Below, piece by piece: positions 6,981 to 16,028 of a stretch of DNA of 36,804 nt. The translations under genes were made by a program, and so were the position numbers. Positions within the stretch are counted from its first letter, which is position 1. Every line of letters begins with the position of its first letter. The notes under the pieces were generated by a model. That model was given only the letters and a program-made list of their open reading frames with translations. It did not search any database and was not told the origin of the DNA. The stretch comes from DASXMX01 sp036794395 (GTDB taxonomy: Bacteria > Planctomycetota > Phycisphaerae > Tepidisphaerales > Tepidisphaeraceae): contig DAIRGS010000033.1 in assembly GCA_036794395.1 (NCBI GenBank), positions 1 through 36,804 of the forward strand, given 5' to 3'.

Positions 6981-8750
6981 TTATTTTCCCTGCACGGGCG
7001 GGTTCACGGCCGTGTCCGCCTGAGTGGGGAGCAATTTGCGCGGCTCGACACCGGCGCCGGGGCGCTGGATGACACCGGGCTGGGTTAGATTCGCGCCGCG
7101 CCAGATGCCGGTGAGGGTTTGGGCGTCTGTCGGAACGATCACAGTATGGGTGTCCTTATTTTCGCTGCCGAGGTATTTGCCGCTGCGGTCGACGTAGTGG
7201 GTGGTGACCGAGCCGCGCCAGCCAAGCCGATCCGTGATGGGGACGGCGTGGATGACCTGGCCGTTAAAATTGAAATCGCCTTCGGCGCCGACATCGACGT
7301 AGCGGCTCATGACCTGGCGGGTATCTGCGACGTAAGTAGCGAACATGTAAGAGTGTACATCCTTGGCGTTTTTCTTAACGAGGGGCACGAGGCGAGGAAG
7401 AAGGTGGCCGGATGCCTGTGGGAGATAAAAGACGGGGACTTCCTGGGAGAGGGGCTCTGATGCGCCGGTGTCTGTGATTGTGGTTACATCCAGCTTGTGG
7501 TGTTCGCGGATGACCGCCGGGGGCTGCTTGGGATCGAGTTTGGTGCCGGGGTAAAGACTGGTGTCCATCTCGGTTCGGACCTGCACGGTGCTGGAGCCGA
7601 ATTCCATCAGATGCCGCTTGGCGGGTTGGCCATCTTTTTTGACGGCGCCGTCGTCGACTACGGTGATGCGCGACCAGTCTTCGAGGGCCTGATCGGGGGC
7701 CACATACAGCCAGGTGGCGTTATCGACCTGAACCGGGCCGCGGGGTTTGGTTGAGTCGGCGTCTTTGGCAGCGCCATCAAAGTTGATTTCGGGCTGGGTC
7801 ATGGAGCGGGAGCGGATGCCGATCAGGGTGCCTTCGCCGGGCTTGACGTTCTGGCTGTCGTTCTTGCCGGCGATGACTTCGTCGGGCTTGAGCGGCTTGG
7901 GCACGCCGGCGGCGGTTTGCTCGGTGATGTAGCTGTAGCCGATATCGCGGCCACTGCGCAGCACGCGAAGCCACTGCTCGGGCACCAGGGCGGCGTGGAC
8001 GCGGGTTCGAACCTTCAGTTGAAGAAGCAGGTAGCGGGTTCGAATCAAACGATCTTCCTGCTCGCGACGGATGGTCGCGGTGTCGAGCAGGCGGACCGAA
8101 TCGATCATCTGACGAAACGCGCGAACGGCCATTCGCTCGGCATCGCTGGGCTCGATTTTTGGACCGATTACTTCGGGCACGGGGTTGGTCAGCGAGATCA
8201 GATAGAAGAGACGATCGGTGGCCTGAATGATGGCCTGTTGAGAAAGGAAGTGGCCGCCGGCCACTCCATATCGGACTGCGATCATTCCAACATTGTTGAC
8301 GACATTGTTCATCAATTTGGAATCGCCCAAGCCGGGATCGGCGATGTTAGTCAGATCCTGCCGGAGGATGGTGGAGCCGGCCAGGTCTTTGCGAAGGCGG
8401 GCAACGGTTTGGTCGAGGAGGCCGGGGATTGGTTTGCCAAAATTATCAAGGGTGCGGCCGAGGGATGTGGGCTCGTTGCGGGTGATGCGGGTGATTTTGA
8501 GTTCCCACTTGCGTTTGTAGTCGCCAAACTGGCCGACGTCGTCGCCGGCATTGGTGGATTGAAGACGTTGGCAACCCTGGGGGATTCGCAGTGAGATGCC
8601 GGCGGATTCGCTTTCGAAGGGAGCCCCGAGTAGATCGCCGGCGGGTTGATTGCCGTCCGCCTGCTCGGCCGGAATGCCGCCACCGGCTGCAAATGCAATC
8701 GGCGCCGCAGCGCCCGCGGCAATCAACAAAGTCCATCCAAGGTATTTCAT
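6981..8750 (-). CDS. Exported protein of unknown function, 589 aa
   Basis: I chose the ATG at 8750 because GAGGAG sits five bases upstream; it gives MKYLGWTLLIAAGAAAPIAF and a signal peptide cleaved near AFAAGG. The mature protein of about 565 residues has no membrane segment or Cys pattern. It shows FGDYKRKWELKITRITR near 77, a helical DRLIRTRYLLLQLKVRTRVH near 235, and beta-rich stretches such as IHAVPITDRLGWRGSVTTHY near 510. The C-terminus is proline/glutamine-rich (VIQRPGAGVEPRK). I do not recognise the family. It follows by 35 bases the gene at 8786-9382, whose product shares the same kind of mid-region, so the two probably act together at the cell envelope. Confidence 0.75.
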   Translation of the reverse strand: MKYLGWTLLIAAGAAAPIAFAAGGGIPAEQADGNQPAGDLLGAPFESESAGISLRIPQGCQRLQSTNAGDDVGQFGDYKRKWELKITRITRNEPTSLGRTLDNFGKPIPGLLDQTVARLRKDLAGSTILRQDLTNIADPGLGDSKLMNNVVNNVGMIAVRYGVAGGHFLSQQAIIQATDRLFYLISLTNPVPEVIGPKIEPSDAERMAVRAFRQMIDSVRLLDTATIRREQEDRLIRTRYLLLQLKVRTRVHAALVPEQWLRVLRSGRDIGYSYITEQTAAGVPKPLKPDEVIAGKNDSQNVKPGEGTLIGIRSRSMTQPEINFDGAAKDADSTKPRGPVQVDNATWLYVAPDQALEDWSRITVVDDGAVKKDGQPAKRHLMEFGSSTVQVRTEMDTSLYPGTKLDPKQPPAVIREHHKLDVTTITDTGASEPLSQEVPVFYLPQASGHLLPRLVPLVKKNAKDVHSYMFATYVADTRQVMSRYVDVGAEGDFNFNGQVIHAVPITDRLGWRGSVTTHYVDRSGKYLGSENKDTHTVIVPTDAQTLTGIWRGANLTQPGVIQRPGAGVEPRKLLPTQADTAVNPPVQGK

Positions 8751-8785
8751 GTGGCTCCTCATTGGTGTTCCGCTTGTAACTAAGA

Positions 8786-9382
8786 TCAATTCGCTATCAG
8801 CCAAGCCTGGCCGGCTGTCTCGGAGTCCCAGCCGCGGGTGGTTGGGGCTTTTCCGGCTTTACTCTTCGCCAGGGTAATTCCTCCGGCAACACGAGCAAGA
8901 AGATCTTCATCGTCGCGATCGAATTCTCCGCCGGTGACTTCAAGGCCGACAACGATCATTCGACGTATTTTTGGAAGCGGGGCGCTGGCGATTAAAAAAC
9001 CACCGGTGTCTCCGGAACCCGAGATCGGCGGGCGAACTTCCAATACGCCCATCACGCCAAGCCCACGGAAGTTGATCGGCGATTGATCCTTGAATCGGGG
9101 CGAAAAAAACTGGCCGGGATCGAGCATGGGGGCTTCGGTTACGAAAAGCCGCCGGCCGGTATCGTCGCGGGCAACCAATCCGGTGCCCAGGTCCGAAGGG
9201 TCAAGTTTGAATTCCGCCGGCAATCGAACTTCAAACATACCCATGCGCACGGCGTTACCACGGTCGTTCATCCGGCCACGAGCCAGCAGTTGCGCCAGCC
9301 CGAGCGACCCGGCCAAGACGACCCACATCACCACCTGCATCAGCACCCGCCGCCAGCGCGGGTAATCCCATGGTCGCCCCAT
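8786..9382 (-). CDS. Membrane-anchored protein of unknown function, 198 aa
   Basis: After MGRPWDYPRWRR a hydrophobic stretch (residues 13-35, LMQVVMWVVLAGSLGLAQLL) forms an N-terminal membrane anchor, leaving about 160 residues outside. The exported part has MFEVRLPAEFKLDP near 50, a glycine-rich middle (GLGVMGVLEVRPP, SGSGDTGGFLIAS) and an acidic stretch EFDRDDEDLLARV near 165. No catalytic motif is seen and I do not recognise the family. No Shine-Dalgarno is evident before the ATG at 9382. It is the first gene of the minus-strand unit that continues into the 589-aa exported protein, the YbaK protein and the zinc ribbon protein. Confidence 0.72.
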   Translation of the reverse strand: MGRPWDYPRWRRVLMQVVMWVVLAGSLGLAQLLARGRMNDRGNAVRMGMFEVRLPAEFKLDPSDLGTGLVARDDTGRRLFVTEAPMLDPGQFFSPRFKDQSPINFRGLGVMGVLEVRPPISGSGDTGGFLIASAPLPKIRRMIVVGLEVTGGEFDRDDEDLLARVAGGITLAKSKAGKAPTTRGWDSETAGQAWLIAN

Positions 9383-9484
9383 AAGGGCGGATTGTAACCA
9401 ATGATCCGACGAAACGCGCTATCTCGAGTGGATTGGAAGGCGTCAAAGAGGGGGGCGGGGTCGATCCGTTGGCCCGGAAATGAG

Positions 9485-11128
9485 TTATGCGCTGGCTTGC
9501 CCGCCGAGCAACGTGATCAATTCGGCGAGGTGGGCGCGGAAATGTTTCGACCGGCCCACGGATGACGCATATACCGGCTGGCGAACCTGCTCGCGGCTGG
9601 CGGTGGCGACGCCGCGGCGGTTTTCGTAGAAACGGATGCACCGGTCGTCCCAGCCAAGCCCGATAAACTCGAGCATGCGACGGGACTGCCCCTTGACATC
9701 TTTCACCACGTCTTCGTAGCGAACGTCGAGGATGGGAAGGGTGAGAACCTGCTTCCAATGATTCATTATGCGCGTGTATTGGTGAAAGTAATCCGCGAGG
9801 GCGCGCTGATCGCGGCAAAAACTCACACCAGCGGCGATATCGGTCATGTAACAGGAGAGACAGGTATCGAGGGGGTCGCGCACGCAATGGATTACCTTGC
9901 TGTTTGGGAACAGCAATTGGACCAGACCCAGCTCAAGAAAATTGAGGGGCATCTTGTCGGTCACAAAGCGCGCGGTTCGGTTTAGGGCGTTGATGGCCGA
10001 GAGGTATTCGGCGGCCAGTTGGTTTACGGCCGGAACATTGAGCCTGGCAATTTCTATTGGAAGGTTCGTTCCGGATTCGCCACCGATTCTGCGGGCGATC
10101 GCCGGCAATATTTCCAGTTCGCCAGCGCCGTGGACTTGAGGATGCGAGGCCAGGATCTGCTCGACCAGCGATGTGCCCGAACGAGGCATTCCGACGATGA
10201 AGATTGGGCGGGTGTCGGGATGGGTTGCGCGGGGGAGGGTTCGTACTGCTTCGGCTCCAAACGCCTGAATTCGAGCCGTCACGGTGTCGGCGTGATTGCG
10301 ATTGTCGAGATAAGGCATGAGGAGTTTGCGGGCCTCGCGAACCTGGGTGAACGCTTCATCGAAACGTCCAAGCCGTTCGAGAACTCCGGCGAGGGCAAAC
10401 AGCAATCGGGGACGTTCGACAGGGGGAACCGCATTTCGCGACAGGTGACGCAACGCCCATTGGCATGCCTCGGTCTCGCGATTGATCCGCGTCGCAATTT
10501 GCAGGTAAAGGACTATTGCGCGCTCGGCCAGCGTGGGATTGTCGAGCAAGGGCCGCAGTAGTTCCCATGCACCCTTGGCGTCTCCATTTCCGTCGAGAAC
10601 AAACGCGCGGGACAGCGCGATTCCCGGATCGCCCGGCGCTAAACGCATTGCCAGGGCGCTGTGCTTGAGTGCCGGTTCATATTGCGCTGAATAGAGATAC
10701 CACTGGCTCAAGAGATCATGGGCACCGGCAAACTGCGGATCGCATTCGATGGCAATACGCAGATGCGGCTCAACCAGCGAAAGCTCGTTGGCGCGCCACG
10801 CGGAATACGCCAGACGAAAATGATGTCCGGAATGGGTGGGAGCGAATCTCACCGCGGTCTTAAATTCCAACACCGCCCGGTTGAAATCTCGCGCGTAGAA
10901 GTGGTTTTCGCCGGCGATTCCGGCGGCATGCGCCCTGGCTTGATTGGATGCCGAAATGGCCGGGACAGGATTGGGTGATATGGCGGGAACGACGCGCGGC
11001 GCGAATTCACCGACCTGACCGATGATGATGGAATGGCCCACGCCGTCTGTTGGCGACGAGCGCACTGCAGCCCTGCTGGCTTCGGTCGCCAAAACCGGAG
11101 GCGATTCGACGACACTTCGATTTCGCAT
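9485..11128 (-). CDS. TPR protein with C-terminal sulfotransferase domain
   Basis: The 547-aa protein has two parts. Residues about 65-280 are TPR helices (FYARDFNRAVLEFKTAVRFA, ALKHSALAMRLAPGDPGI, ERLGRFDEAFTQVREARKLL). Residues 305-540 are a PAPS-dependent sulfotransferase: the 5'-phosphosulfate loop IFIVGMPRSGTSLVEQIL at 309-326, and the 3'-phosphate motif KVIHCVRDPLDTCLSCY near 412. The reaction would transfer sulfate from PAPS to a hydroxyl on a sugar or protein. The TPRs presumably hold the acceptor. There is no signal peptide, so it acts in the cytoplasm. The first 60 residues are poorly ordered. It is divergent from the GDP-fucose synthase gene across a 305-base gap, so fucose-containing glycans are a reasonable acceptor guess only. 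Confidence 0.9.
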   Translation of the reverse strand: MRNRSVVESPPVLATEASRAAVRSSPTDGVGHSIIIGQVGEFAPRVVPAISPNPVPAISASNQARAHAAGIAGENHFYARDFNRAVLEFKTAVRFAPTHSGHHFRLAYSAWRANELSLVEPHLRIAIECDPQFAGAHDLLSQWYLYSAQYEPALKHSALAMRLAPGDPGIALSRAFVLDGNGDAKGAWELLRPLLDNPTLAERAIVLYLQIATRINRETEACQWALRHLSRNAVPPVERPRLLFALAGVLERLGRFDEAFTQVREARKLLMPYLDNRNHADTVTARIQAFGAEAVRTLPRATHPDTRPIFIVGMPRSGTSLVEQILASHPQVHGAGELEILPAIARRIGGESGTNLPIEIARLNVPAVNQLAAEYLSAINALNRTARFVTDKMPLNFLELGLVQLLFPNSKVIHCVRDPLDTCLSCYMTDIAAGVSFCRDQRALADYFHQYTRIMNHWKQVLTLPILDVRYEDVVKDVKGQSRRMLEFIGLGWDDRCIRFYENRRGVATASREQVRQPVYASSVGRSKHFRAHLAELITLLGGQASA

Positions 11129-11361
11129 GCTCGCGTGATCCCTTCAGCGCGATTTCCGGCCCCGTTGGCGGGCGGCTCTTTTTGAGCGGCACGGTTACTT
11201 GCGCCTCAAACCCATTGGTATCACGTGCCCTGAAATATCTTCCAAGATGACGGAAACGTTTTTTGCAATACCGAGAAATGGGGTGGTTAGATTACGACAC
11301 GGAAATTATGCAGAAATCTAGATATGTCTGGGACTCATCGGTTCAACGGAATTCCCCGCCA

Positions 11362-11390
11362 TTGCCGCCCCTTGAAGCGGACGATATATA
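11362..11390 (+). promoter_or_regulatory. Candidate sigma-70-type promoter for the GDP-fucose genes
   Basis: TTGCCG (11362-11367) and TATATA (11385-11390) are separated by 17 bases, 44 bases before the ATG at 11434. Each box matches four of six consensus positions. This lies in the 305-base divergent gap 11129-11433, where I see no gene, repeat or clear operator. Confidence 0.35.
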
Positions 11391-11433
11391 ACCCAGCCGT
11401 TTTCCCTATCGTAGTGTGAAGGTCCGGTGAACT

Positions 11434-12378
11434 ATGAGATTTAACCCATCTGATATGATTGTCGTGACGGGCGGTGCCGGGTTCCTGGGTGGCTTTGTCA
11501 TCAAAGAGCTGAATGCACGTGGATACCGCAACATCGTGATCCCCCGCCGGCGGCAATACGATCTGACGCGCGAAGCGGATGTCGAACGGCTTTACGCCGA
11601 CCACAAGCCGGCTGTCGTGATGCATCTGGCGGCGGAGGTGGGGGGGATCGGCGCCAACCGCGACAATCCGGGCCGCTTCTTTTTTGCCAATGCGGCGATG
11701 GGTCTTCACCTCATCGAAGGTGCGCGCAAGACCGGCGTGAAGAAGTTTGTGCAGGTAGGCACCATCTGTGCGTATCCGAAGTTTACGCCGGTGCCTTTTA
11801 AGGAATCGGATGTCTGGGACGGTTATCCGGAAGAAACCAATGCCCCGTACGGCGTTGCGAAAAAAGCGCTTCTGGTGATGTGCCAGGCTTATCGCCAGCA
11901 GTATGGGCTGGATGCGATCTATCTTCTCCCGGTCAACCTCTATGGCCCCAACGACAACTTTGATCTCCACACATCCCATGTGATCCCGGCGCTGATCCGT
12001 AAGTGTGTCGAAGCGCGCAATCGCGGTGAACAGCAGATCACGGCGTGGGGCACGGGGTCGGCCAGCCGGGAATTTCTTTATGTCGAAGACTGCGCGAAGG
12101 GCCTTGTTGCCGCCCTTGAAAAATACGAATCACCCGAACCGATGAACCTCGGGTCGGGACGAGAAATCACAATCAAGGATCTGACGGAGCTTGTGGCCCG
12201 GAGCGCACGATTCGAGGGGAAGATTATCTGGGACACAACCAAGCCCGATGGTCAGCCGCGGCGATGTCTTGATGTCACGCTTGCTAAGAAAGAAATCGGC
12301 TTTGTCGCTGGGACGACGCTTGAAGATGGGATTGCTAAGACGATTGAGTGGTATGAGAAGAACAAAGTTGGGAAGTAG
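11434..12378 (+). CDS. fcl: GDP-L-fucose synthase (GDP-4-keto-6-deoxymannose epimerase/reductase)
   Basis: The 314-aa extended SDR enzyme epimerises and reduces GDP-4-keto-6-deoxy-D-mannose to GDP-L-fucose with NADPH. It shows the nucleotide-binding loop TGGAGFLGG at 12-20, HLAAEVGGIGANRDNP at 64-79, the core VGTICAYPKFTPVPF at 108-122, the Y-x-x-x-K pair in PYGVAKKALL (Tyr139, Lys143) and His182 in HTSHVIPALIRK. Cys112 and His182 match the acid/base pair of this enzyme. Thr110 stands where E. coli Fcl has the catalytic Ser107; Thr is also allowed in the SDR triad. A GAAGG lies 12 bases before the ATG. No gmd gene, which would supply the substrate, is seen in the window. The FKP gene follows 164 bases downstream. 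Confidence 0.92.
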   Translation: MRFNPSDMIVVTGGAGFLGGFVIKELNARGYRNIVIPRRRQYDLTREADVERLYADHKPAVVMHLAAEVGGIGANRDNPGRFFFANAAMGLHLIEGARKTGVKKFVQVGTICAYPKFTPVPFKESDVWDGYPEETNAPYGVAKKALLVMCQAYRQQYGLDAIYLLPVNLYGPNDNFDLHTSHVIPALIRKCVEARNRGEQQITAWGTGSASREFLYVEDCAKGLVAALEKYESPEPMNLGSGREITIKDLTELVARSARFEGKIIWDTTKPDGQPRRCLDVTLAKKEIGFVAGTTLEDGIAKTIEWYEKNKVGK

Positions 12379-12418
12379 TGCAGGTGGTCTCGGCCTTTGA
12401 ACGTCGGGGTTGAGCTCG

Positions 12419-12476
12419 GGAATTTCAGATCTGAAATTTCAGATTTGAGATCTGGGATCTTGGATTTGGAAATTCC
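12419..12476. repeat. AT-rich palindrome cluster between fcl and the FKP gene
   Basis: Positions 12421-12438 are a perfect 18-bp palindrome (AATTTCAGATCTGAAATT). Degenerate copies of AGATTTGAGATCT follow, and the outer arms GGAATTTC (12419-12426) and GAAATTCC (12469-12476) also pair. It is far more AT-rich than its surroundings. It may be a processing or attenuation site between the two genes, or another small repeat. Confidence 0.6.
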
Positions 12477-12542
12477 AGTTTCAACTGGTGATTTCATAGC
12501 GTCCTGGGCATCTGGGCGGTGAACATTTCTGGAAGCGCATTC

Positions 12543-15500
12543 ATGGCAAGTCCTGCCGCACGATCTGAAACGGCCATTCGCGCTCATCTTGAAGTTGCGT
12601 TGCAAGCCAATGCCGCGGCATATCGGCGGGCCGTTCAGGCGGGCGCGCCGGGCGATTGCTGGGATTACGTCATCCTGACCGCGGCGAACGAAAAACAGGC
12701 GCAGGGTTATCGCAAGGAGCTTGCGCTGCGGGAGCGCGCTGTTGGACCTAGCGGGGCATTTTTTCCGGCGATACAGCGCACGCTTGTGGTCCCCGATCCT
12801 CCGGGGCGTCGGGCGGGCAGCGGCGGTGCGACACTCGCGGCGCTGGCATCGCTGGCACGTGAATTTTCGCTTACTGCCGACGACCTCAAACGCCTTCGCA
12901 TCCTCCTGATCCATAGCGGCGGTGCGAGCCAACGTCTTCCGGCGTACTCTCCGCTGGGAAAGATCTTCGCTCCGTTGCCACTTCTGCGACCCGATGGTCA
13001 TATCGCGACGCTGTTCGATCATCTGTATATCACGCTGGCCGGGCTGCCCGAGCGGCTGGGGCCCGGGATGCTCATTCTGGCGGGCGATGTGTTTCTCCTG
13101 TTCGATCATCGCAACGTGTCCCCCCCGCCCGAAGGCGTGACGGCACTATCGATGCGCGTTGAAGCGGAGCTGGGCTGCGCGCACGGGGTGTTCGTTACCA
13201 ATCGCCATGGCCGGGTTACGCGAACGCTTCAGAAAGTATCGGTGCAGGCGATGGACGCCGCGGGGGCAACCGACGCCGCGGGGCAGGTTCTGATCGATAC
13301 GGGGCTGCTCTTTTTTGATGCAGCGCGCACGCAATCGCTGGCCACTCTGGCGGGCCACGTCGAACCGCGTCGCAAGAAGAGCCGGGCCGGACTCCAGGAT
13401 CGCTTCGAAGGGCAGATCGATCTGTACGAAGACATGACCGGCGCGCTGGCCAGCGACACCCGGCGTGAGGATTTTCTCGAACCGGCCGCTCTGCGCACGA
13501 TGCGTGGCGAACTCTGGTCGGCTTTCCGAGGGATTCCTTTTCAAGCGGCGCAGATCACGGGCCAATTTCTCCACCTTGGCACGACGCGGCAATTCCGCGA
13601 TGCAATGATCGGCCGCAGCGCCTCCCCCGCCGCGGAGCTGTTCCAGCGAAATGTTCTGGCGCACAGCGGATGGGAAATCGCGCAGGGCCGGCGGGTGTAT
13701 CACAGCGTGCTTCGCGCGGGGCCAAATGGCCAGGGCGGAACCCTCGGCGATGGCAGTGTCGTCGAGCACAGCATTCTTTGCCCGGGCTCGCATATCGGCG
13801 CGGGAAGCGTTGTCAGCCAGGTGCAGGCCACTGATCGTGCGATTGATGTTCGGGATGAAACGCTGCTTTTTCAGGTGCCGGTTCGCTCGGATGATGGCGC
13901 GGTTGCTTTTGTGCAAGTGGTGTGCGGGGTGGAGGACGATTTCAAGGGCGCATTCTCCGCGGGGAAGTGCGCTTATCTCAACTCGCCCATCGAGCGCTGG
14001 CTCAAGCGGCTCAAAATATCTCCAGACGAACTATGGCCAAAGATCCCGGAGAATCGGCGGACGCTTTGGAACGCGCAGCTATTTATCGCTACTGCTTCGC
14101 GCGATATGGCGCATCTCGCGCTGGCGCTGGTTAGTGCGAAGCCGGGCGCGGCCAGCGTGGGGCTGTGGCGTAAAAGTCCGCGCTATTCGATGGCGATGAT
14201 TCTCGAGCAAGCGGATCCCGCGGCGCTGATTGCGCATCGGGAAGTCGTTTCCGCGGCGTTACAGAGCGAGCAGTTGATCGCTTCGATTCGTCGGGGTGAG
14301 GATCAACCGCTGGATACGTGCATTGGCCGGTACATTACCGATGAGGCGTACACTGAGGCCGAGCGGCTTTTGAACCAGGCCGCCGCGCCTTCGGCCGATG
14401 GTGATGCTACGGCCGCCCTCGCGCAGGCCCGCGCGCTTTGGTCGGCCGCCCAACTGCTCGCGCGTCCGGATCATCCCGCCCCGGCTTCGGCGCGGCCGCG
14501 CATCGAGCCTTACATGCAGCGTGCCTTCGCCAAAGTTGCCGAAGCGAGTGAGATCGGCCATCGGCGAATTGATGTCGCGGCAAACGGGCAAAAGTTCAAA
14601 CTGACGCCGGGCATTGAAATTGTTGCGACCGCGCCGGTTCGACTTGATCTGGCCGGTGGGTGGACCGACACCCCGCCTTATTGCTTCGAACGGGGCGGCC
14701 ATGTGATCAACGTGGCAATCGATCTGGATGATCGCCCTCCCGTTCGCGCGATCGTGCGCACGCTGCCTGAACCGCGATTGATTCTTGAGAGCCACGACCT
14801 TGGCAGACGAATTGAGCTGGCACGCATTGCCGATCCGTCGACAATCGATGTCGGCGATCCGTTCGCACTGCATCACGTTGCGCTTTCGCTGACGGGCCTG
14901 CTGCCGGCCGGGCAGTTCGATCTGAAGCGGCATCTGCGAAAGATCGGTGCGGGGTTGCACATCACCACCGAATCGCGCGTCCCCAAAGGATCGGGCTTGG
15001 GGACCAGCAGCATTCTGGCCGCGGCGTTGCTCGCTGCGCTACATCGATTGCGGGGGAAGATCCCTTCTACCACGGCTCTGATCGAACAAACACTGCTGCT
15101 CGAGCAGCGCCTCAGCACGGGGGGCGGTTGGCAGGATCAGGTGGGTGGCATCGTCGGCGGAGTTAAATCCACCCTCACCGTGCCCGGCGTCCCGCAACGC
15201 CCCACCATCGAACAACTCGATCTGACCAACAGCCAATACGAAGCAATTGAGCAGCGTCTGGTGGTTTTCTACTCGGGCCAACAGCGCCTGGCGCGCGATA
15301 TTCTCCGGCGGGTGATGGGACGCTGGCTTGCCCGCGAGCCGGCGATGCAGTCGCTCACGGAGGGACTTAAGCACACTGCCGCGGGCCTGCGCACGGCGCT
15401 AGTCAAAGGGCGTTGGCCCGATGCGGCGGATAACATCGCGCGTTACTGGCAGATCAAGAAAGAGCTGTACCCCGGTAGCACCACCCCCGCAACGGACCTT

Positions 15501-15716
15501 TTACTTTTGGAGATGCGCGAGGACTACGCCGCCGCCGGCCTTGCAGGCGCGGGCGGCGGCGGATTCGCGTACTTCCTGTGCAAGGATCCTGGCCAGGCGG
15601 CGCGTCTTCGCTCGCGCCTTGCGGAACACTCGACCCGCCCGGGATTCCCCGGATCGGTCTACACCACGCAAATCAATCGAGATGGGTTGGTGGTAAAAAC
15701 ATCCCGCGTGCGGTAA
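12543..15716 (+). CDS. fkp: Bifunctional L-fucokinase / GDP-L-fucose pyrophosphorylase
   Basis: The 1057-aa protein has the domain order of Bacteroides Fkp. The N-terminal fucose-1-phosphate guanylyltransferase part has RRAGSGGATLAAL near 89-101 and LLIHSGGASQRLPAYSPLGK near 121-140; a left-handed helix-like linker (GDGSVVEHSILCPGSHIGAG) is near 405. The C-terminal GHMP kinase has PVRLDLAGGWTDTPP near 698, PKGSGLGTSSILAA near 813 and LAGAGGGGFAYF near 1001. It phosphorylates L-fucose with ATP and joins the product to GTP, giving GDP-L-fucose. The ATG at 12543 is favoured by GGAAG seven bases upstream; a GTG at 12519 would add eight residues. Together with fcl it gives the cell a salvage and part of a de novo route to GDP-fucose. 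At 1057 aa it is longer than the roughly 950-aa Bacteroides Fkp. Confidence 0.93.
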   Translation: MASPAARSETAIRAHLEVALQANAAAYRRAVQAGAPGDCWDYVILTAANEKQAQGYRKELALRERAVGPSGAFFPAIQRTLVVPDPPGRRAGSGGATLAALASLAREFSLTADDLKRLRILLIHSGGASQRLPAYSPLGKIFAPLPLLRPDGHIATLFDHLYITLAGLPERLGPGMLILAGDVFLLFDHRNVSPPPEGVTALSMRVEAELGCAHGVFVTNRHGRVTRTLQKVSVQAMDAAGATDAAGQVLIDTGLLFFDAARTQSLATLAGHVEPRRKKSRAGLQDRFEGQIDLYEDMTGALASDTRREDFLEPAALRTMRGELWSAFRGIPFQAAQITGQFLHLGTTRQFRDAMIGRSASPAAELFQRNVLAHSGWEIAQGRRVYHSVLRAGPNGQGGTLGDGSVVEHSILCPGSHIGAGSVVSQVQATDRAIDVRDETLLFQVPVRSDDGAVAFVQVVCGVEDDFKGAFSAGKCAYLNSPIERWLKRLKISPDELWPKIPENRRTLWNAQLFIATASRDMAHLALALVSAKPGAASVGLWRKSPRYSMAMILEQADPAALIAHREVVSAALQSEQLIASIRRGEDQPLDTCIGRYITDEAYTEAERLLNQAAAPSADGDATAALAQARALWSAAQLLARPDHPAPASARPRIEPYMQRAFAKVAEASEIGHRRIDVAANGQKFKLTPGIEIVATAPVRLDLAGGWTDTPPYCFERGGHVINVAIDLDDRPPVRAIVRTLPEPRLILESHDLGRRIELARIADPSTIDVGDPFALHHVALSLTGLLPAGQFDLKRHLRKIGAGLHITTESRVPKGSGLGTSSILAAALLAALHRLRGKIPSTTALIEQTLLLEQRLSTGGGWQDQVGGIVGGVKSTLTVPGVPQRPTIEQLDLTNSQYEAIEQRLVVFYSGQQRLARDILRRVMGRWLAREPAMQSLTEGLKHTAAGLRTALVKGRWPDAADNIARYWQIKKELYPGSTTPATDLLLLEMREDYAAAGLAGAGGGGFAYFLCKDPGQAARLRSRLAEHSTRPGFPGSVYTTQINRDGLVVKTSRVR

Positions 15717-15740
15717 ACACGCCATCCAACGGAGATACGC

Positions 15741-15845
15741 ATGCGAATGCTTCTGCTTGCCTGCCTGATTGTCACGCTGACTGGTTGCGAAAAAACCATT
15801 CACGAGGCGCGGGTTTACCCCGTAACCGCAAATGGCCTGCGGTAG
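15741..15845 (+). CDS. Small lipoprotein, 34 aa
   Basis: GGAGA lies six bases before the ATG at 15741, 24 bases after the FKP stop. The product begins MRMLLLACLIVTLTGCEKT, a full lipoprotein signal with the lipobox LTGC at residues 13-16, and has only 18 residues after the Cys (ending VTANGLR). It resembles the entericidin-like or peptide-sized lipoproteins placed at the end of operons. No function can be read from so short a tail. Its good ribosome site and complete lipobox make it more than a chance frame. Confidence 0.6.
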   Translation: MRMLLLACLIVTLTGCEKTIHEARVYPVTANGLR

Positions 15846-15916
15846 TGAATTTCCCCGATTGGGCATTGTCGGGCAGAATCGCGTGTTTATTCAAGGGGAT
15901 CGCATATCCGTTGAAC

Positions 15917-15986
15917 GGGAGTGCGAGGCTCCCGCCGAGCCGCGTTTTTCGATCGAGCACAAGCTCGGCAGGAGCCTCGCACTCCC
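15917..15986. repeat. 70-bp palindromic intergenic element, copy 2
   Basis: The arms 15917-15940 and 15963-15986 are 24 nt long and pair almost perfectly, with one A for G in the right arm, around a 22-nt AT-richer centre. The left arm is GGGAGTGCGAGGCTCCCGCC then GAGC. It lies between the convergent lipoprotein and TPR/OGT genes, where it could end transcripts from both sides. Confidence 0.9.
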
Positions 15987-16028
15987 ACTACTTGTGTCGG
16001 AGAGGCCATTTGCTATAGCCCTGCGTGT

